DNA of 64,000 nucleotides, from the NCBI RefSeq assembly GCF_003971235.1, contig NZ_CP034661.1, forward strand, positions 1,116,001 to 1,180,000. The letters are read 5' to 3'. Under the pieces are notes generated by a model that saw only the letters and a list, made by a program, of their open reading frames with translations, was not told the origin of the DNA and made no database searches. The position numbers and the translations under genes are program-made. Source of the DNA: Chryseobacterium aureum (lineage in GTDB: Bacteria > Bacteroidota > Bacteroidia > Flavobacteriales > Weeksellaceae). Positions 60,330 through 64,000 of this stretch are shown one piece after another (position 1 is the stretch's first letter; each line of letters opens with the position of its first letter).

Positions 60330-60363
60330 CACCTCTCAGTTTTTGAGAGGTGATTTTGTTTTT
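60330..60363 (+). terminator. Terminator after the 57-residue gene
   Basis: CACCTCTCA (60330-60338), loop GTTTT, TGAGAGGTG (60344-60352), then ATTTTGTTTTT. Confidence 0.85.
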
Positions 60364-60434
60364 AAAACATTAATTAACTGTTATTTCATTAAAATATGAT
60401 AAATTTCAAAAAAGTTTCCTTTCCAACTTACCCT

Positions 60435-61268
60435 ATGAAAAAAACACTCCTGTCATCACTTTTACCTTTACTCATTTTGAACTGTACCCACAAAAAAGAA
60501 AATGTTCAACAGGTAAATAAAGAAAATCCAAATCTTTTAATGTCTATCCCACTTAAATATCTTGCAGATTATCCGGCTATTAAGGATTCTTCGTTGTTTA
60601 TCAGAAATCTCCAGCAGGCTTTTAATCTCCATGTTCATGAAAGCCCTGCTCAGCAGGAAAGTGAAAAAATAATGGCCTTTAAAAAGGTAAAGATTTATGG
60701 TTCAGATGAGGAGTACTACTTTATTGAATATGACTGGAAAACGGGTTCCAATGCTGAATATCCGTGGAAAAATCAACTCTTGCTAACCCAAGAAGGGAAG
60801 CTGGTTAAAAAATTATCAGCAGCACGGTATCAATTTGTTTCTATTTTCCCCAAACAAAATCCACACTTACTAACAACCTTAGTTACAGGACATGGAAACG
60901 GAGGTCATGAAATTTACAGGCTAACAGCAGATTCTTTAGAAGATATTTATGGGGGTGATGTCAGAACATATGACGCTCATGAAGATAATAAAGTGTATGA
61001 ACCTCATGAGCTACAGTTAAAAATTAAAGACTACAATAATGACGGGTTTAACGATATTGCCTTTGTGGGAAAACTTGTATTGATCCAGAGGCGAACACCG
61101 GATGGATTCTGGTATAACAATACAACAATAGATGGAAGGGAAATCAAATATTCTGTTGATAATCCTTACAAAAAAATTCCTGTAGAATATATTTTTCTTT
61201 ACGATCAAAAAACAGGACATTTTAAACCAAAAGGAGATTATAGAGAGAAATATAAAATAGATGAATAG
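60435..61268 (+). CDS. Putative lipoprotein with an FG-GAP-like motif
   Basis: A 277-residue protein starting MKKTLLSSLLPLLILNC, with a possible lipidated Cys at residue 17. The body has a beta-rich region. KDYNNDGFNDIAFVGK (near residue 200) resembles an FG-GAP/calcium-binding loop. Similar proteins in Bacteroidetes are annotated as XAC2610-related or hypothetical. The longer frame that begins upstream lacks a signal sequence at its start, so I use this ATG. Function unknown. Confidence 0.7.
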   Translation: MKKTLLSSLLPLLILNCTHKKENVQQVNKENPNLLMSIPLKYLADYPAIKDSSLFIRNLQQAFNLHVHESPAQQESEKIMAFKKVKIYGSDEEYYFIEYDWKTGSNAEYPWKNQLLLTQEGKLVKKLSAARYQFVSIFPKQNPHLLTTLVTGHGNGGHEIYRLTADSLEDIYGGDVRTYDAHEDNKVYEPHELQLKIKDYNNDGFNDIAFVGKLVLIQRRTPDGFWYNNTTIDGREIKYSVDNPYKKIPVEYIFLYDQKTGHFKPKGDYREKYKIDE

Positions 61269-61275
61269 AAATTTT

Positions 61276-61578
61276 AGATTGCTTCGCTACGCTCGCAATG
61301 ACAATGACCATACAAATCTCATAAGTTGCAGAATAAAGCACATCGTTTAAGCTTAGCTGAGTGCAACGCCTTTGCAAACATTGAAACAATCAGTAGCCGG
61401 AAAATCTTTGCGCCATTTGCGTTAAAGAGATTGCTTCGCTACGCTCGCAATGGCAATGGCCGTACAAGTCTCGCAATTTGTCGGAAAAATACATTGTTTA
61501 AGCTTTGCTGAGTGGAACGCCTTCGCGAACCTTGAAACAATTAGTAGTCGAAAAATCCTTGCGAATTTTGCGTTAAAG
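61276..61578. repeat. Two-copy tandem repeat, 152-bp unit
   Basis: Copy A (61276-61427) and copy B (61428-61578) align over their whole length with scattered differences. Each starts AGATTGCTTCGCTACGCTCG and ends TTTGCGTTAAAG. The unit includes an ATTGC ... GCAAT self-pairing stretch. A 61-codon frame over part of it is not likely to be a gene. The region is more GC-rich than its surroundings and lies between the lipoprotein gene and gcvP. Confidence 0.9.
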
Positions 61579-61631
61579 AAATATATCTTGGAGCTAAGTC
61601 AAAAACGCTCAACTTTTTACTCACAGTGACC

Positions 61632-61668
61632 ATAAAAAACAAAATCCCTCTCATCGCTGAAAGGGATT
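61632..61668 (-). terminator. Terminator of gcvP
   Basis: AATCCCT (61643-61649) pairs with AGGGATT (61662-61668). On the minus strand the stem is followed by TTTTGTTTTTTA. Confidence 0.75.
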
Positions 61669-61693
61669 GATTTATTATACTTTAACACTAAGA

Positions 61694-64000
61694 TTACATA
61701 TAAGCTTCAATAGGCTCACAAGTACATACCAAGTTTCTGTCTCCGTAAGCTTCGTCTACTCGTGATACAGAAGCGAAGAATTTGTGGTCTCTTACCCACT
61801 CCAGCGGATAAGCTGCCTTTTCTCTGCTGTATGGCTTATCCCAGGAATCAGAGATCACCAGCTGCTCTGTATGAGGAGCATTTTTCAATACGTTATTGGT
61901 AGCATCTGCTTCTCCATTGGCAATTTCATCAATTTCTTTTTTGATAGAAATCAATGCTTCTGCAAAACGGTCTATTTCAGCTTTGCTTTCAGATTCTGTA
62001 GGCTCAATCATCAGGGTACCTGCAACCGGGAAAGAAACGGTAGGAGCATGGAAACCATAATCCATTAATCTCTTCGCCACATCAGCTACTTCAATTCCTA
62101 AAGATTTGAACTGACGGAAATCTACGATACATTCGTGCGCTACTCTTCCGTTTTCGTTTGAATATAAGATCGGGAAATGTTCTGCTAACAATTCTTTAAG
62201 GTAGTTGGCATTCATAATAGCATGCCCTGTAGCCTTTTTAAGACCTTCAGTTCCTAACATTTTGATGTAAGAATAAGAAATGTTAAGGATCAGTCCTGAA
62301 CCGTATGGTGCAGCAGAAATACCTTCAATAGCTTCTTTAGACCCGATTCTGATATTCGCGTTAGAAGGAAGGAAAGGTACTAAGTGCTTAGCAACGCAAA
62401 TTGGACCTACTCCAGGACCTCCACCTCCGTGAGGAATAGCGAATGTTTTATGAAGGTTAAGGTGGCAGACGTCAGCTCCGATGTTTCCAGGACTTGTAAA
62501 TCCTACCTGAGCGTTCATGTTCGCACCATCCATATATACTTGTCCGCCGTGCTCGTGGATCAGGTTAGTGATCTCTTTAATGTTTGCATCAAAGAATCCA
62601 TAAGTAGACGGATAAGTGATCATTACAGCGGATAAGTTGGCTGAATGAAGTTCTGTTTTAGTTTTAAGATCTTCGAAGTCGATTTCACCGTTTTCAAGGT
62701 TTTTCACGACTACGATTTTCATTCCTGCCATGGCTGCAGAAGCCGGGTTGGTACCGTGAGCAGACTGAGGAATCAATACTACATTTCTGTGGTGGTCTCC
62801 TCTTGAAATGTGATATTCTCTGATCACCATTAATCCTGCATATTCTCCCTGAGCTCCTGAGTTGGGCTGAAGAGAAGTTCCTGCAAAACCTGTAATTTCT
62901 GCTAAGTCTTTCTCTAATTCACGGATCATTTCCTGATACCCTTCAGCCTGGTTAACTGGTACGAATGGGTGAATAGCTCCCCAGTTTTCCCATGAAAGCG
63001 GTAACATCTGAGTGGCTGCATTCAGTTTCATCGTACAAGATCCTAAAGAAATCATTGAGTGTGTCAATGATAAGTCTTTTCTCTCCAGACGCTTGATGTA
63101 ACGCATCAACTCTGTTTCCGTATGGTATTTGTTGAATACTGATTCTGTAAGAATTTCGTCTTTTCTTAAGTTTTCTTCCGGAATGCTGTATCCTTCTTTG
63201 ATTTCCAGTTTGAAAGTCTGCTTGTCTTTAAACTGAGCGAAAGAGGCCATCAGATAGTTTAATTTCTCTAATGTTGTGCTTTCGTTAATCGCAATGCTTA
63301 CCACTCCTTCTGTGAAGTAGTTAAGGTTAAGTCTGTGATCAAGCATCAGTCTTACTAATCTTGACTTTTCTTCTTCCGGCATCGTGATCTTTACCGTATC
63401 GAAGATAGGTTCTTCTACGACCTGATATCCTAATGCTTTAAGACCTCCTTTCAAAGCATTTGCTTTAAAATGGATCTGGTCTGCGATATAGTTTAATCCT
63501 TTTGGACCGTGGTAAACAGCATACATTCCTGCCATTACTGCCAAAAGAACCTGAGCTGTACAGATGTTTGAAGTAGCTTTTTCTCTTTTGATGTGCTGCT
63601 CTCTCGTCTGTAATGCCATTCTTAATGCACGTCTTCCGTACATATCCTGAGAAACCCCGATAATTCTTCCCGGGATATCTCTTTTATAATCTTCTCTACA
63701 AGCAAAGAAGGCTGCGTGAGGACCTCCGTATCCTAATGGAATACCGAATCTTTGGGTAGTTCCTACCGCACAGTCGGCACCCATTTCTGCCGGAGACTTT
63801 AGTTTAACCAAAGCCATTGGATCACAGGCAACAGCTACCTGAAGATCAAGCTTTTTGTATTCTACAATATCTTCAGTGTAATCCAGAACGATTCCGTTTT
63901 TACCAGGATATTGTAATAAAACGCCATAATAAGAACCATCAAACTGATGCGTTTTATGGTCTCCCACTACGATTTGGATCTCTAAACCTTCAGCTTTTGT
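61694..64000 (-). CDS. gcvP: Glycine dehydrogenase (decarboxylating), partial
   Basis: The P-protein of the glycine cleavage system. It decarboxylates glycine on PLP and passes the aminomethyl group to H-protein. The frame runs through the window edge without a stop, so about 180 N-terminal residues are missing (768 residues present, about 950 in the full protein). The first Met given by a GTG near 63967 is internal. The PLP-Lys motif NLHKTFAIPHGGGGPG and the segment GSCTMKLNA are typical. The C-terminal end is complete. Gene order of gcvT and gcvH cannot be seen. Confidence 0.96.
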   Translation of the reverse strand, partial: TKAEGLEIQIVVGDHKTHQFDGSYYGVLLQYPGKNGIVLDYTEDIVEYKKLDLQVAVACDPMALVKLKSPAEMGADCAVGTTQRFGIPLGYGGPHAAFFACREDYKRDIPGRIIGVSQDMYGRRALRMALQTREQHIKREKATSNICTAQVLLAVMAGMYAVYHGPKGLNYIADQIHFKANALKGGLKALGYQVVEEPIFDTVKITMPEEEKSRLVRLMLDHRLNLNYFTEGVVSIAINESTTLEKLNYLMASFAQFKDKQTFKLEIKEGYSIPEENLRKDEILTESVFNKYHTETELMRYIKRLERKDLSLTHSMISLGSCTMKLNAATQMLPLSWENWGAIHPFVPVNQAEGYQEMIRELEKDLAEITGFAGTSLQPNSGAQGEYAGLMVIREYHISRGDHHRNVVLIPQSAHGTNPASAAMAGMKIVVVKNLENGEIDFEDLKTKTELHSANLSAVMITYPSTYGFFDANIKEITNLIHEHGGQVYMDGANMNAQVGFTSPGNIGADVCHLNLHKTFAIPHGGGGPGVGPICVAKHLVPFLPSNANIRIGSKEAIEGISAAPYGSGLILNISYSYIKMLGTEGLKKATGHAIMNANYLKELLAEHFPILYSNENGRVAHECIVDFRQFKSLGIEVADVAKRLMDYGFHAPTVSFPVAGTLMIEPTESESKAEIDRFAEALISIKKEIDEIANGEADATNNVLKNAPHTEQLVISDSWDKPYSREKAAYPLEWVRDHKFFASVSRVDEAYGDRNLVCTCEPIEAYM

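Noticed and set aside
61326-61511. 61-residue frame in the tandem repeat
   Set aside because: It spans the junction of the two repeat copies and has no coding signal.
1-64000. CRISPR arrays, complete IS elements, prophage
   Set aside because: No regularly spaced repeats, intact transposase genes or phage structural genes were seen. The only repeats are the 51-bp coding repeat, the 152-bp pair and the RNA units.

Overview
The window looks like the chromosome of a flavobacterium, most likely Chryseobacterium or a close relative in the Weeksellaceae. The evidence is low GC, many exported proteins with type IX secretion (T9SS) sorting domains, a BamA-like barrel, a TonB-type barrel next to a large TPR protein, and many promoters of the Bacteroidetes form TAnnTTTG. 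There are no prophage genes, CRISPR array or rRNA. One tRNA-Arg lies near 30.1 kb.

Layout. 0-1.8 kb: the end of a ferritin-like gene and a 509-residue companion. 1.8-4.4 kb: the most unusual locus. Two paralogous TetR genes each face away from a pair of short untranslated transcription units. Each unit has a TAGACAC/GTGTCTA-type operator, a TAnnTTTG promoter, a related internal sequence and its own terminator, which gives four related candidate small RNAs. 4.5-8.2 kb: the oxidative pentose phosphate operon gnd-zwf-pgl. 8.4-18.3 kb: an orphan small gene, a LuxR-type regulator, and a surface cluster with a 1503-residue fibronectin/GEVED protein (T9SS type A tail), a 941-residue IgGFc-binding-like protein (type B tail) and a small exported protein. 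18.3-19.2 kb: noncoding DNA with a candidate RNA, twin related terminators and a helix-turn-helix remnant. 19.3-22.9 kb: a TetR regulator with two palindromic operators, an SDR oxidoreductase, an exported epoxide hydrolase and an Ohr-type peroxidase. 23-27.6 kb: a short RNA, a 55-residue exported peptide, two exported ferritin-like proteins, fasciclin, exported MsrB, and an ECF sigma/anti-sigma pair.

27.6-35.5 kb: envelope genes (BamA/TamA-like barrel, a beta-flower repeat protein, TonB-type barrel, lipoprotein, 987-residue TPR protein). 35.8-40.5 kb: two tandem CocE/NonD hydrolases. 40.6-47.2 kb: APC permease, Mpo1-like protein, transglutaminase-like protein, duplicated DUF4377 lipoprotein and an SPFH protein. 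47.4-51.2 kb: a Crp-type regulator heading YceI, tautomerase, SDR, NTF2-like and nitronate monooxygenase genes. 51.2-57.4 kb: dGTPase, a methyltransferase remnant, an Fpg/Nei-type glycosylase, a LytTR two-component pair, a glycosyltransferase and an SMR efflux protein. 57.4-61.7 kb: a 26-residue membrane peptide followed by a compact three-way-junction RNA, an AAA ATPase overlapping a YggS-type gene, a 57-residue small lipoprotein, a lipoprotein and a 152-bp tandem repeat. The window ends inside gcvP.

The strongest candidates for undescribed biology are the TetR/small-RNA locus at 1.8-4.4 kb and the three-way-junction RNA at 58.2-58.4 kb. Both are read directly from the sequence. Their functions are inference. 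All family calls come from motif recognition, not searches.
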